From contig NZ_CP023434.1 in the NCBI RefSeq assembly GCF_003546865.1, forward strand, positions 558,001-622,000: 64,000 nucleotides of DNA. The letters are read 5' to 3'. Made by a program: the position numbers and the translations under genes. The notes beneath the pieces were generated by a model. The model searched no databases. It saw nothing but the letters and a program-made list of their open reading frames with translations, and had not been told where the DNA came from. Position 1 is the first letter of the stretch. Each line of letters begins with the position of its first letter. The DNA is from Suicoccus acidiformans. Lineage in GTDB: Bacteria > Bacillota > Bacilli > Lactobacillales > Aerococcaceae. Below are positions 1 through 8,974 of the stretch, piece after piece.

Positions 1-270
1 ACTGCTGAACGCGAAGCTGAAAAAGAGGTAGCGGCCTATAAGGCAAGCCTCAGGCGTGACCTAGAGAATTATAAAGCGTCACTGGAAGTTCGTCATGAGA
101 ATGAGTTAGCCCAAGAAGAGGCAAAAATGACCTCACAGGCAGCAGCTTATGAAGCTGATTTAATAAGTCAATACGATACAATTGAGACATCGCTTGTTGC
201 AGAGGGAGTGAAGGAGGTGTTCAAGAAACATGGCTATATCCGTGATGAAGCGACTTCTGGTGATATCTAA
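1..270 (+). CDS. ntpF: V-type ATPase peripheral-stalk subunit G/H (3' part)
   Basis: The window opens inside this gene; 89 codons in frame 1 are visible, ending at the TAA at 268-270. The visible part is highly charged and rich in Ala, Glu and Lys (AEREAEKEVAAYKASL near its start), as expected of the long coiled-coil stalk subunit that pairs with subunit E to hold the catalytic head of a V/A-type ATPase. In E. hirae the gene at this position, just before the a-subunit gene, is ntpF. Its last 41 bases overlap the start of ntpI, which points to translational coupling. The assignment rests mainly on position and coiled-coil composition, because the sequence of this subunit is poorly conserved. 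Confidence 0.75.
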   Translation, partial: TAEREAEKEVAAYKASLRRDLENYKASLEVRHENELAQEEAKMTSQAAAYEADLISQYDTIETSLVAEGVKEVFKKHGYIRDEATSGDI

Positions 271-2191
271 GCATAGCAACCAGAGGCATCTACTTGAAAC
301 ACTGCAGTCTTTAAAAGAAGTTGAGGTATCGAGTCTGGACGCATGGATTGAGGGGCGCGAGGAACTTTTTGCTTCAGGTGCTCAAACGTCTAATAATGTG
401 GACTTGAATTTGAAAATTAGAAATATTAAAGATGCTTTAGAAATTCTGGATGAGTATATTGAACAACCTAGCTTGTTCAAGCGTATACGTATGCCTCGTG
501 AAGTATATACTCTTCAGGAATTAGAAGCATCTGTCAATGAAGTAGATATCGATGCTTTAATTCAAAAGCTTAAAGTAGAACAAGAACGCATTGAAGTGAT
601 TGATAGAGAACTAGTTGTGCTTAGTGAGTCCGAGGATTTCTTGCGTCAGTGGCAGAAGCTTAACTTCTCACCAGAAAGACGTACTTTGGCTTATTTTTAC
701 ATGGTGATGGGAGAAATCGATAGCGAGAAAGTTGAAGCACTGTATGAATCTTTAGAAGATTTAACTGTCTATCGTAATGAAATTTATAGCGATGAAAACA
801 CAAGTGGCTTTATCTTTGTCACTGGAAAAAATAATCAAGCAACACTGGAGTCTGTCTTACGGCAACATGATTTCGTGCCACTTGTCTACCCTTATGAAAT
901 TCCACCGAGTGAAGCATTGGTCGAGAACCTAGCTAAGCGAGAGGGATTACTAAAAGAGCGAAGTGAATTGACGGATCGATTAAAAGCAAATCAAGAGGCA
1001 TATAAGCAACTAATGCTTGCTGAAGAATTTTATATAAATTTACTGGAGCGAGGCAAAGCTCGTGATTTAATTCAGGAATCTGAGCATTTATTTATCTTGC
1101 ATGGTTGGGTACCGGAGGCGGAGTTGTCCGAAGTATTGGAGACATTGAACCAAGAGTTCCCCAAAGGTAGCTTAGCGACATTGACTTATGATGTCGATGA
1201 AGCACAGGATGACTTAGGGGAAGTACCGGTTAAATTAGTGAATAACCGGTTCAATCAAGCTTTTGAGAATTTGACATTACAGTTTGGAATACCACGCTAT
1301 GATAGTATTGATCCAACGCCTTTCTATGCTTTGTTTCAAATATTGTTTTTCGGATTGATGAGTGCGGATGTTGGTTATGGACTCTTATTGTTCTTAGGAA
1401 CTTTAGTACCGCTGTTGTTTTTTGAGTTAAAAGATTCCCAACGTAATCAGTTACTAATGTTTAATTTAAATTCGATTGGAACGATGCTTGTTGGCTTGTT
1501 CTTTGGAAGTTTCTTTGGCTTTACCCTGCCTTTTCAGGTAATGGATGTTACGCAAGGAGTCATCAAAGTCATGGTCTTTTCAGTAGCTATTGGAGTGGTC
1601 CACATGATTGTGGGTTACTGCTTGAAATTATACTTAGACGCTAAACGAAAAGATTGGAGCAGCATGTATCTGAATGCCTTGCAGTGGATATTGATGTTGG
1701 TTGGTGCAATCTTACTTGCGGTCAACATGGTTGTAGGTATGGATATCCTAAACAAAATCGGTCTATTCCTCATCTTAGGCAATATTGCAGGTATGTTTAT
1801 TGTCAATATGATCTCAGCGAATAATCCACTGGTTGGCTTTGGTTTAGGGCTATTTGGATTAATTGATGTGGCTGGGATGGTAGGAGATGTGGTCAGCTAT
1901 ACTCGTTTAACTGCACTAGGGGTTGCTGGCGCAAACATTGGAATGGCTTTTAATATTATCACAGGCTTATTCCCGCCACTGGCCCGTTTCACGCTTGGTC
2001 TCTTAGTCTTTGTCGCCCTTCATGCATTGAACATCTTTATTACATTCTTAGGGGCGTACGTTCACTCGATGCGGTTACAGTTTGTCGAATTTTTCGGTAA
2101 ATTCTATGAAACTGGAGGGAAAGCTTTTGAACCTCTGAAACCACGAGAGGAACATATTATTATTGAACACAATCATCGAAATAAAAAGTAG
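230..2191 (+). CDS. ntpI: V-type Na+-ATPase subunit I (a subunit)
   Basis: This is the membrane a-subunit that forms the ion half-channels next to the c-ring. At 653 residues it has the usual length. The first ~330 residues are a soluble, largely helical stalk-binding domain; the C-terminal half has about seven or eight hydrophobic segments, starting around the motif YALFQILFFGLMSADVGYG (near residue 365), which is typical of the family. The conserved stretch GDVVSYTRLTALGVAGANI carries the membrane arginine expected to face the c-ring carboxylate. An AGGAGG at 212-217 supports the ATG at 230; an alternative ATG lies at 245. The gene overlaps the end of the upstream stalk gene and is followed after 10 bases by the c-subunit gene. 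Confidence 0.95.
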   Translation: MAISVMKRLLVISKHSNQRHLLETLQSLKEVEVSSLDAWIEGREELFASGAQTSNNVDLNLKIRNIKDALEILDEYIEQPSLFKRIRMPREVYTLQELEASVNEVDIDALIQKLKVEQERIEVIDRELVVLSESEDFLRQWQKLNFSPERRTLAYFYMVMGEIDSEKVEALYESLEDLTVYRNEIYSDENTSGFIFVTGKNNQATLESVLRQHDFVPLVYPYEIPPSEALVENLAKREGLLKERSELTDRLKANQEAYKQLMLAEEFYINLLERGKARDLIQESEHLFILHGWVPEAELSEVLETLNQEFPKGSLATLTYDVDEAQDDLGEVPVKLVNNRFNQAFENLTLQFGIPRYDSIDPTPFYALFQILFFGLMSADVGYGLLLFLGTLVPLLFFELKDSQRNQLLMFNLNSIGTMLVGLFFGSFFGFTLPFQVMDVTQGVIKVMVFSVAIGVVHMIVGYCLKLYLDAKRKDWSSMYLNALQWILMLVGAILLAVNMVVGMDILNKIGLFLILGNIAGMFIVNMISANNPLVGFGLGLFGLIDVAGMVGDVVSYTRLTALGVAGANIGMAFNIITGLFPPLARFTLGLLVFVALHALNIFITFLGAYVHSMRLQFVEFFGKFYETGGKAFEPLKPREEHIIIEHNHRNKK

Positions 2192-2201
2192 GAGGAGAAC
2201 A

Positions 2202-2678
2202 ATGGATTTCTTATTAACGTTATTTGGAGAGAATATGGGATTGGTTTTTGGCGGATTTGGCGTAGCAATTGCTATGATTGGTGGGGGCATCGGCTCTGCA
2301 CGAGGAGTTGGTCTTGCTGGTGAAGCAGCTGCAGCATTAGTTCGAGAAAAACCCGAATTATTTGGTCAAGCGATGGTCTTACAGCTTTTACCAGCAACCC
2401 AAGGATTATATGGGTTCGTTATCGCTTTGATTATGCTGTTAAGTCTTCAACAGGGTATGGATGTTTCCCAAGGATGGTACTATATCGCCTGTGCCTTGCC
2501 AGTTGCCTTTACAGGATATACTTCTGCGCCTGCCCAAGCTCGTGTATCGGTAGCAGGGATGCAAATACTTACCAAACGTCCAGAAAACTCTACCCAAGGG
2601 ATTGTCTTCTCAGCGATGGTTGAGACATACGCAATTTTAGGCTTTGTAATTTCTCTCTTGATGTTCTTGCTTGTATAA
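2202..2678 (+). CDS. ntpK: V-type Na+-ATPase subunit K (c ring)
   Basis: This 158-residue proteolipid has four transmembrane helices arranged as two related hairpins and forms the rotor ring. I chose the ATG at 2202, preceded by AGGAGG, over an upstream in-frame ATG at 2163 inside ntpI, which would add an unlikely charged tail. The ion-binding residues known from the E. hirae structure (L61, T64, Q65, Q110, E139) are all present with a constant offset of two: L63, T66 and Q67 in LLPATQG, Q112 in APAQAR, and E141 in MVETYA. This complete set argues for Na+ rather than H+ coupling. The match is seen directly; the ion specificity is inferred. Confidence 0.93.
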   Translation: MDFLLTLFGENMGLVFGGFGVAIAMIGGGIGSARGVGLAGEAAAALVREKPELFGQAMVLQLLPATQGLYGFVIALIMLLSLQQGMDVSQGWYYIACALPVAFTGYTSAPAQARVSVAGMQILTKRPENSTQGIVFSAMVETYAILGFVISLLMFLLV

Positions 2679-2741
2679 AGATTTAGATAAAAGCTCTTTA
2701 TTATTGATGAATGTTAGAGCTAAATAGAGAGGAGTGTGTCT

Positions 2742-3311
2742 ATGACGTCGTTAGATACTTTGATTCAGAATGTAATGGATCAAGAGTTAACTGAAATTGA
2801 GAAGGAATTGGAGAGCTTTAAAGAACGTTTAGCAACCGATGTAATAAGACAAAAAGCGACACTGGATGAAGAATTCTTAGTTGAAAAGCAACGTATGGAA
2901 CAGACTGCTGAGGAAAAACATAAAATCCAGATGACAAACCTGTCTTTGAAAGGACGAGATGCGCGTCTCCAAACACAACAAAGGTTGTTAAAATGCTATG
3001 AAGCAGCGGTGAAACAGGCAATGCAAGAAGTGCCCGCGGATCATGTGGAAGCCTTTATTGAATATATATATCAGAATACAGATATTGAGGCAAATAGTGA
3101 ATTGGTTCTAGGTGAGTTAACTCAGGCCCAATTAGGAACCAACTATCATGCGCCTCTTCCCTTATCAGCTGATACCTTGCAGGGAGTAGCTGGCTTTGTG
3201 ATTCGTTCAGGTAGTGTAGAATATGATTATACTTTTAATCAACTAGTATTAGATACTAGCCGAGAGCTGCAACTTTTATTGCGTCAAGAGATGCAAGCGA
3301 GTCAAGAATAG
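2742..3311 (+). CDS. ntpE: V-type ATPase subunit E (peripheral stalk)
   Basis: This 189-residue protein has a charged, coiled-coil N-terminal half (many Glu, Lys and Gln) and a more globular C-terminal half, the normal plan of the E subunit, which forms the peripheral stalk together with subunit G. A GTG at 2736 is also in frame, but it sits only one or two bases after the GAGAGGAG ribosome site, so the ATG at 2742, seven bases away, is the better start. The gene lies between ntpK and ntpC, as in E. hirae. The 63-base gap before it is AT-rich and contains no obvious terminator. Confidence 0.87.
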   Translation: MTSLDTLIQNVMDQELTEIEKELESFKERLATDVIRQKATLDEEFLVEKQRMEQTAEEKHKIQMTNLSLKGRDARLQTQQRLLKCYEAAVKQAMQEVPADHVEAFIEYIYQNTDIEANSELVLGELTQAQLGTNYHAPLPLSADTLQGVAGFVIRSGSVEYDYTFNQLVLDTSRELQLLLRQEMQASQE

Positions 3312-3329
3312 AAAGGAACGGTTTGTGGC

Positions 3330-4334
3330 ATGGATGCATTAGATTTCAGTCAATTAAATATGGCCATCCGCACCGAAGAAACGCGGTTCCTGACCCAACA
3401 ACAGTTAGAGCAGATGCTTGACGCAGCTAATTATGAAGAAGCTTTAGATGTGCTGAGTGACACGCCTTATAGTCAATACATACAAGAAGCTAGACAAACA
3501 CAAGACTATGAAGCCATGGTAGAAGCAGAATTGGAGCGTTGTTATCATTTAATTCTTGCACAAGCGCCTAGCGATGCAATGCGAGAGTTGTATGCGTTGA
3601 GCTATGATTACCATAATATCAAAATTCTTTTCAAAGAAATGGTAGCAGAAGCCGATTTTAGTGATCATTATGTCAATATTGGGTCATATCCTATACATCT
3701 GTTTCGTCGGGCTGTAAAGTCAGAAGTGAAGAGTGACTTAAGCGAGCGCTTTAATATTGCAATCCAAGGCTTGAAAGAGCGGTACTTGGAAACAGCCGAC
3801 CCAGCGCATATTGATGTATTAATTGATCGGGCTTATTTGCATCATCTCGATGATTTAATGCAAGTGTTTGAGGATGCAGCTTTGAAACGCTATATTCAAG
3901 TGAAGATTGATAGTCTTCAATCTTCAATGGTTCTACGTGCAATTCAGACTGGTCAAGGGGCAAACCATATTCGTGCCATACTGACTGACGGTGGAAGCAT
4001 TAATGTAGAAGAGTATGTGCGTCTAGCTGATAGTAACTACGAAGAAGCAGTACTTGCTTTACAAGAGTCCGGCGCTTTTACACGAGCTGAAGAGCGTTTA
4101 TCATTAGCTTCACGAGACTCATTGCGAGCATTTGAGAAAGCCTTAGATGATACTGTTACTCGAGATTATCTGTCAGAAGCTTCGATGGAAGTGTTTGGAC
4201 CACTACCTTCAGTTGCGTTCTTAGAGGCTAAGGAGACGGAAGTGCGAAACATTCGCTTAATTTTGACATCTAAATTAAATGATATTGATCCAGCGCTAAC
4301 AAGGGAGAGAATGAGGGAACATTATGCAGTATAA
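3330..4334 (+). CDS. ntpC: V-type ATPase subunit C (d subunit, central-stalk cap)
   Basis: This is a 334-residue V-ATPase C/d-type subunit, a soluble funnel-shaped protein that sits on the c-ring and couples it to the central stalk. It is recognised by length, position and family features: an N-terminal sequence with repeated acidic helices (LDFSQLNMAIRTEETRFL) and a C-terminal ETEVRNIRLILTSKLN motif typical of the AC39 family. It has no membrane segment. An AAAGGA sequence 8-10 bases upstream supports the ATG at 3330. Its last 11 bases overlap the start of ntpG, so the two are probably translated in a coupled way. Confidence 0.93.
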   Translation: MDALDFSQLNMAIRTEETRFLTQQQLEQMLDAANYEEALDVLSDTPYSQYIQEARQTQDYEAMVEAELERCYHLILAQAPSDAMRELYALSYDYHNIKILFKEMVAEADFSDHYVNIGSYPIHLFRRAVKSEVKSDLSERFNIAIQGLKERYLETADPAHIDVLIDRAYLHHLDDLMQVFEDAALKRYIQVKIDSLQSSMVLRAIQTGQGANHIRAILTDGGSINVEEYVRLADSNYEEAVLALQESGAFTRAEERLSLASRDSLRAFEKALDDTVTRDYLSEASMEVFGPLPSVAFLEAKETEVRNIRLILTSKLNDIDPALTRERMREHYAV

Positions 4335-4635
4335 GATTGCGTTTGTTGGCGAGAAAGATATTGTATATCCTTTTGGCATGCTTGGTTTGGAGAGTTTCTA
4401 CACACATGATGAGCAAGAAACGCGTCGTGTGGTGAATCAATTAGTTGAAGAGAACTTCGGTGTAATTTTTATTACGGAAGAAGCCTATAAGCATATTCCA
4501 GATATTATTGAGCGTTATGCCTCGCAATATATGCCAGCATTTATTCCGATACCGAGTGATTTCGATGAAGAAAGTATCGGACTGGCGCGTTTGGATGAAA
4601 CGGTTAAAACCGCAACAGGTCAGAAGTTGTTTTAG
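4324..4635 (+). CDS. ntpG: V-type ATPase subunit F
   Basis: This 103-residue soluble subunit of the central stalk binds subunit D inside the catalytic hexamer. The N-terminus (YKIAFVGEKDIVYPFGMLG) is the conserved first strand and loop of the F-subunit family, and the short GVIFITEEAYKHI segment is also typical. Its ATG overlaps the end of ntpC. In E. hirae nomenclature this gene is ntpG. It is followed by an unusually long 425-base gap before ntpA. Confidence 0.92.
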   Translation: MQYKIAFVGEKDIVYPFGMLGLESFYTHDEQETRRVVNQLVEENFGVIFITEEAYKHIPDIIERYASQYMPAFIPIPSDFDEESIGLARLDETVKTATGQKLF

Positions 4636-5060
4636 AATGAGTAGCGTAATAATTTTACGCGGCTTTAAGAAGAACGGGAGTAAGCTGGCTTTACGCTCTA
4701 ACATCTTTCGATATGAAATAGAGGATTGTAATATTCATAATATAATGTACTCAATCATCGATAATTAAAGTTTACTAACCTGTTTAATTTAACTATTATG
4801 ATTAATGTATATTTATTATAATTATTCTCAAAATACTTAAAGGTAAGAAACTCAATTTGAAAAAAGATAATAAGCGTAATAATGATCAATACTATAACAA
4901 GTGAAAAACACACTACTTGTTTATAACATAATCTACAGTTGTTATGTGAAATAAATAGGTATATGACAATAATTCAAGCATGGTTGCCAGTAGTTACTCG
5001 GGCTGAAATAGAAGAGGATTTCAAATGTTAATTGGTATCCAAGTGTAGGAGGCATGTGAT
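4636..5060 (+). other. AT-rich gap inside the ntp operon
   Basis: The stem-stalk genes and the catalytic-head genes are separated by 425 bases, although other spacings in the operon are 63 bases or less. The stretch is very AT-rich after about 4740 and has no convincing ORF or strong intrinsic terminator. A weak TTGAAA followed by AT-rich hexamers around 4855-4890 could be an internal promoter, but it is not compelling. Near 4636-4700 the base composition is more like coding DNA, so part may be debris of an insertion. The gap ends with TAGGAGG (5047-5052) for ntpA. Confidence 0.6.
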
Positions 5061-6836
5061 TTGGAAAAAGGAACGATTGTAAACGTTTCGGGCCCTTTGG
5101 TAATAGCTAAGGGACTGGATAACGCGAAAATTCGAGAAATATGTTATGTCGGTGAAATTGGCCTGATTGGTGAGATTATCCAAATTCGAGGGCCTTATAC
5201 GTATATACAAGTTTATGAAGAAACATCAATGATTGGTCCAGGTGAGCTGGTTAAAGCAACAAGCCAACCCTTATCCGTTGAACTGGGTCCAGGTATGTTG
5301 AGTGGAATGTTTGATGGGATTCAGCGCCCGTTACGTAAGTTAGCTGAATTATCGGATAGCTCTTTCTTAAATCGAGGTGTAAATGTTCCAGCATTAGACC
5401 GAGAAACAAAGTGGCTTTTTGAACCTACAGTTACGGTTGGGACTCAGGTAGCTAGTGGTGACATTATTGGAGAAGTACAAGAGACAGGAACCTTGACCCA
5501 TTATATTATGGTGCCATATGGCGTAGAAGGTGAACTTGTTTCGGTGAATCCAGGAGAACATACAGTGGCTGAGCCGATTTATTCGGTGCGGTTATCAGAT
5601 GGCTCGGTGAAAGAGTTTAATATGATTCAAGTTTCACCAATCCGTCAAGCGCGTTCAGTTGAAACGAAACATCGACCATTGGAGCCATTGTTAACAGGAC
5701 AACGGGTTATTGATACCTTGTTCCCGGTGGTTAAAGGTGGTGCGGCTGCTGTGCCTGGGCCTTTCGGAGCGGGTAAAACAGTGGTCCAACATCAAATTGC
5801 CAAATGGGCTGATGTGGATATTGTAATTTACATTGGTTGTGGTGAGCGGGGAAATGAGATGACAGAGGTTATTACTGATTTCCCTGAGTTGATTGATCCA
5901 CATACGGGTAAGTCGATTATGGACCGAACGATTTTGATTGCGAATACGTCAGATATGCCGGTAGCGGCGCGCGAGGCGTCGATTTATACCGGGATTACGA
6001 TTGCTGAGTATTTCCGGGATATGGGTTATTCGGTGGCAGTTATGGCCGACTCTACCTCGCGTTGGGCAGAGGCTTTACGTGAAATTTCAGGTCGTCTGGA
6101 AGAGATGCCTGGGGATGAAGGTTATCCGGCTTATCTTGGTAGTCGTTTGGCGGAATATTATGAGCGGGCTGGGAACTTTACCGTTCACGGCAAACCAGAA
6201 CGTCAAGGGGATATTACAGCCATCGGAGCTGTTTCACCTCCAGGTGGAGATACGTCTGAACCGGTTACTCAGAATACGATGCGGGTTGTTAAAGTCTTCT
6301 GGGGCTTGGATGCAAACTTGTCGCGTAGACGGCACTTCCCAGCAATTAACTGGTTAACGTCTTATTCGCTTTATTCTGCGGATGTGAACCGAACTATTGG
6401 GGATCGTTATGGAATTGAGTGGAATGCCCTGGTTAATCGTCTGCGTAACATTCTTCAAGATGAGTCTGAATTGGAGGAAATTGTACGTTTAGTCGGAATT
6501 GAGGCACTTTCGGATGATGACCGCTTGAAACTGACGGTCGCAGCCATGATCCGGGTAGATTTCTTGCAACAGAATGCTTACGATGATGTGGATACTTATA
6601 CGAATTTCGAAAAGCAATTAGAGATGATTCGGACGATTCTGCATTTCGACGATGAAGCTCGCGCAACTATGGAGCTTGGTGCCTCAGTTGATAGTATCTT
6701 GAAAGGTACAGTAGATGTGCGTGAGAAAGTTGCGCGGATGAAATATATAGATGATTCAACCGTAGCGCCATATGAAGCCATTCGTAATGAGATTGATGCA
6801 GCCATGAAGTCTGTATTACAAGCAGGGGGTGAATAA
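5061..6836 (+). CDS. ntpA: V-type ATPase catalytic subunit A
   Basis: This 591-residue catalytic subunit hydrolyses ATP. The Walker A motif [13 protein letters not shown] is near residue 232, followed by the conserved [11 protein letters not shown] segment and the Walker B region ([36 protein letters not shown]). The extra ~90-residue bulge between the N-terminal barrel and the nucleotide domain, diagnostic of A rather than B subunits, is present. The start is a TTG at 5061: the preceding ATG at 5054 is immediately followed by a stop, and TAGGAGG is correctly spaced for the TTG. ntpB follows after three bases. Confidence 0.97.
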   Translation: MEKGTIVNVSGPLVIAKGLDNAKIREICYVGEIGLIGEIIQIRGPYTYIQVYEETSMIGPGELVKATSQPLSVELGPGMLSGMFDGIQRPLRKLAELSDSSFLNRGVNVPALDRETKWLFEPTVTVGTQVASGDIIGEVQETGTLTHYIMVPYGVEGELVSVNPGEHTVAEPIYSVRLSDGSVKEFNMIQVSPIRQARSVETKHRPLEPLLTGQRVIDTLFPVVKGGAAAVPGPFGAGKTVVQHQIAKWADVDIVIYIGCGERGNEMTEVITDFPELIDPHTGKSIMDRTILIANTSDMPVAAREASIYTGITIAEYFRDMGYSVAVMADSTSRWAEALREISGRLEEMPGDEGYPAYLGSRLAEYYERAGNFTVHGKPERQGDITAIGAVSPPGGDTSEPVTQNTMRVVKVFWGLDANLSRRRHFPAINWLTSYSLYSADVNRTIGDRYGIEWNALVNRLRNILQDESELEEIVRLVGIEALSDDDRLKLTVAAMIRVDFLQQNAYDDVDTYTNFEKQLEMIRTILHFDDEARATMELGASVDSILKGTVDVREKVARMKYIDDSTVAPYEAIRNEIDAAMKSVLQAGGE

Positions 6837-6839
6837 TAG

Positions 6840-8222
6840 ATGGTAAAAGTGTATAAAGGTATTACAGAAATTGTTGACCCCTTGATTACAGTCAAAGATG
6901 TATCCGGCGTGAAATTCGACGAGTTGGTTGACGTACAATTAGGTGATGGTACGAAGCGCCGAGGTCAGGTCTTAGAAGTACAAGAAGATAAGGCGGTTGT
7001 CCAACTATTTGAAGGAGCATCTAACTTAGCCAAAACCGATACCAAAGTCCGTTTCCTAGGCCATCCTTTGACTTTGGATGTGTCCTTGGATATGATTGGC
7101 CGTCGTTTTGACGGGATGGGGCGGGTTGCCGATAACGGTCCCGAGATTATGCCGGAGAAGTCTATAGATATTAATGGTAGTGCGATTAACCCTGTTATGC
7201 GACAGTATCCGAATGAGTTTGTCCAGACAGGTATTTCAGCAATTGATCACTTGAATACCCTAGTGCGTGGGCAAAAACTACCAATTTTCTCAGGATCAGG
7301 CTTACCCCATCAAGACTTAGCTGCCCAAATTGCGCGTCAAGCCACGGTTCGTGGTTCGGGGGAAAGTTTTGCGGTGGTTTTTGCGGCGATTGGGGTAACC
7401 TTTGAAGAAGCACAGTTCTTCATTGAAGACTTCGAACGCACCGGGGCGATCGACCGCTCAGTCGTCTTTGTTAACTTGGCTGACGATCCGGCCATTGAAC
7501 GCTTGGCAGTGCCGAAAATGGCATTGACCGCAGCGGAATATTTAGCTTTTGAGCATGATATGCAGGTCTTGGTTATTATGACAGATATGACTAACTATGC
7601 TAACGCCTTGCGGGAAGTATCGGCAGCCCGCCGTGAAGTGCCGGGTCGTCGGGGTTATCCAGGCTACTTATATACGAACTTGGCGACGATTTATGAGCGC
7701 GCAGGACGGATTGAAGGCTCCAACGGTTCAGTGACCCAGATTCCAATTGTCACGATGCCGGAAGACGATATTACTCACCCGATTCCTGACTTGACCGGCT
7801 ACATTACTGAAGGACAAATACTCCTGTCGCGTGAATTGGATAATAAAGGCATTCAGCCACCGATTGATGTTCTGCCAAGCTTGTCCCGTTTGAAAGACAA
7901 CGGTATCGGCGAAGGCAAAACACGGGCAGATCATGCGTCTACGATGAACCAGATTTTCAGTGCATATGCCCAAGGGAAAGAGGCACGGAATTTGGCGTCA
8001 GTGCTAGGTGATTCGGCCTTAACTGAGACAGACTTGAAGTATCTAGCCTTCTCTGATGCCTTTGAGTCGCGTTATGTGAACCAAGGCTATCAAAATAATC
8101 GTAGTATCGAGGATACTTTAGCCTTAGGTTGGGAACTTTTATCAATTCTTCCGCAGACTGAATTGACACGTATAAGTGAGGAACATATTAAACAATACTT
8201 ACCCCAAACAGAAGAGGAGTGA
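6840..8222 (+). CDS. ntpB: V-type ATPase subunit B
   Basis: This 460-residue regulatory nucleotide-binding subunit alternates with subunit A in the A3B3 head. It has the family length and the conserved segments [21 protein letters not shown] and [32 protein letters not shown], but the P-loop lysine of a catalytic subunit is missing (GSGLPHQD instead of GxxxxGKT), as normal for B. The ATG at 6840 follows the ntpA stop by three bases, and its ribosome site (GGGGG of the ntpA end) lies inside ntpA, so the two should be co-translated. Confidence 0.97.
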   Translation: MVKVYKGITEIVDPLITVKDVSGVKFDELVDVQLGDGTKRRGQVLEVQEDKAVVQLFEGASNLAKTDTKVRFLGHPLTLDVSLDMIGRRFDGMGRVADNGPEIMPEKSIDINGSAINPVMRQYPNEFVQTGISAIDHLNTLVRGQKLPIFSGSGLPHQDLAAQIARQATVRGSGESFAVVFAAIGVTFEEAQFFIEDFERTGAIDRSVVFVNLADDPAIERLAVPKMALTAAEYLAFEHDMQVLVIMTDMTNYANALREVSAARREVPGRRGYPGYLYTNLATIYERAGRIEGSNGSVTQIPIVTMPEDDITHPIPDLTGYITEGQILLSRELDNKGIQPPIDVLPSLSRLKDNGIGEGKTRADHASTMNQIFSAYAQGKEARNLASVLGDSALTETDLKYLAFSDAFESRYVNQGYQNNRSIEDTLALGWELLSILPQTELTRISEEHIKQYLPQTEEE

Positions 8223-8227
8223 GTTAG

Positions 8228-8887
8228 GTGGCACGATTAAACGTCAACCCAACACGTATGGAGCTATCGCGTTTAAAAGAACGTCTTGCCCTTGCTAGTC
8301 GGGGACATGATTTGTTGAAAGATAAGCAAGACGGTCTTATGCGTTCTTTTATTAGTTTAGTCCGCCAGACTCATCAAGTTCGTCAAGAAGTGGAAGCGAG
8401 TCTAAAAAAAGGCACGCAAAATTTTGCCTTAGCCAAAGCTTTAGTTCATGAACATGAATTAGAACAGTTAGCTTTAATTCCGGCTTATGAGGAAGTAACG
8501 GTAGATGTACATAAGGAAAATATGCTGAGCGTAAATGTGCCGCGAATGTTTTTTGATCAATCAGTATTGGAAGAAGACGTTGAAATGAATTACGGTTATT
8601 TAGGTACGAATTCGGATATCGATGCTTCGATGCAGGAGTTTGCAGGGATTCTGCCAAAGTTATTAAAATTGGCAGAATTAGAGAAGCGAACACTGCTACT
8701 GGGAGATGAAATTGAGAAGACACGACGGCGAGTGAATGCTTTACGTGAGCGGACGATTCCAGATTTAGAGGAGACAATCCACTATATTGAATTGAAATTG
8801 GATGAGAATGAACGGGCCGAAATATCACGCTTAATGAAAATCAAAGACTTCGATGAAGCGGATGAGTTTTTATACGCTGTTGAGTAA
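8228..8887 (+). CDS. ntpD: V-type ATPase subunit D (central shaft)
   Basis: This 219-residue shaft subunit rotates inside the A3B3 head. It begins with a GTG codon (ribosome site GAGGAG at 8213-8218) and the hallmark ARLNVNPTRMELSRLKERLALASRGHDLLKDKQD, and it has the long C-terminal helix containing KTRRRVNALRERTIPDLEETIHYIELKLDE. It is the last ntp gene visible. The terminator expected after it has been split by an insertion sequence. Confidence 0.95.
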   Translation: MARLNVNPTRMELSRLKERLALASRGHDLLKDKQDGLMRSFISLVRQTHQVRQEVEASLKKGTQNFALAKALVHEHELEQLALIPAYEEVTVDVHKENMLSVNVPRMFFDQSVLEEDVEMNYGYLGTNSDIDASMQEFAGILPKLLKLAELEKRTLLLGDEIEKTRRRVNALRERTIPDLEETIHYIELKLDENERAEISRLMKIKDFDEADEFLYAVE

Positions 8888-8921
8888 AAGAATTAGAAGA
8901 GACAATGACTGGGATGATATG

Positions 8922-8973
8922 CTCCCCCTAAAGTAGACACTTAAAAAAGTAAATCTACTTTAGGGGGAGTTTT
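8922..8973 (+). terminator. Perfect hairpin at the IS left end
   Basis: CTCCCCCTAAAGTAGA (8922-8937) is followed after 16 bases by its exact complement (8954-8969) and a short T-run. On the plus strand this is a strong intrinsic-terminator shape. It lies between ntpD and the transposase GTG at 8975, so it could stop ntp transcripts from entering the element. Confidence 0.6.
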
Positions 8974-8974
8974 T

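Noticed and set aside
4508-4768. 86-codon plus-strand ORF overlapping the end of ntpG
   Set aside because: It is out of frame with ntpG, starts inside it without a ribosome site and has no protein-like features.
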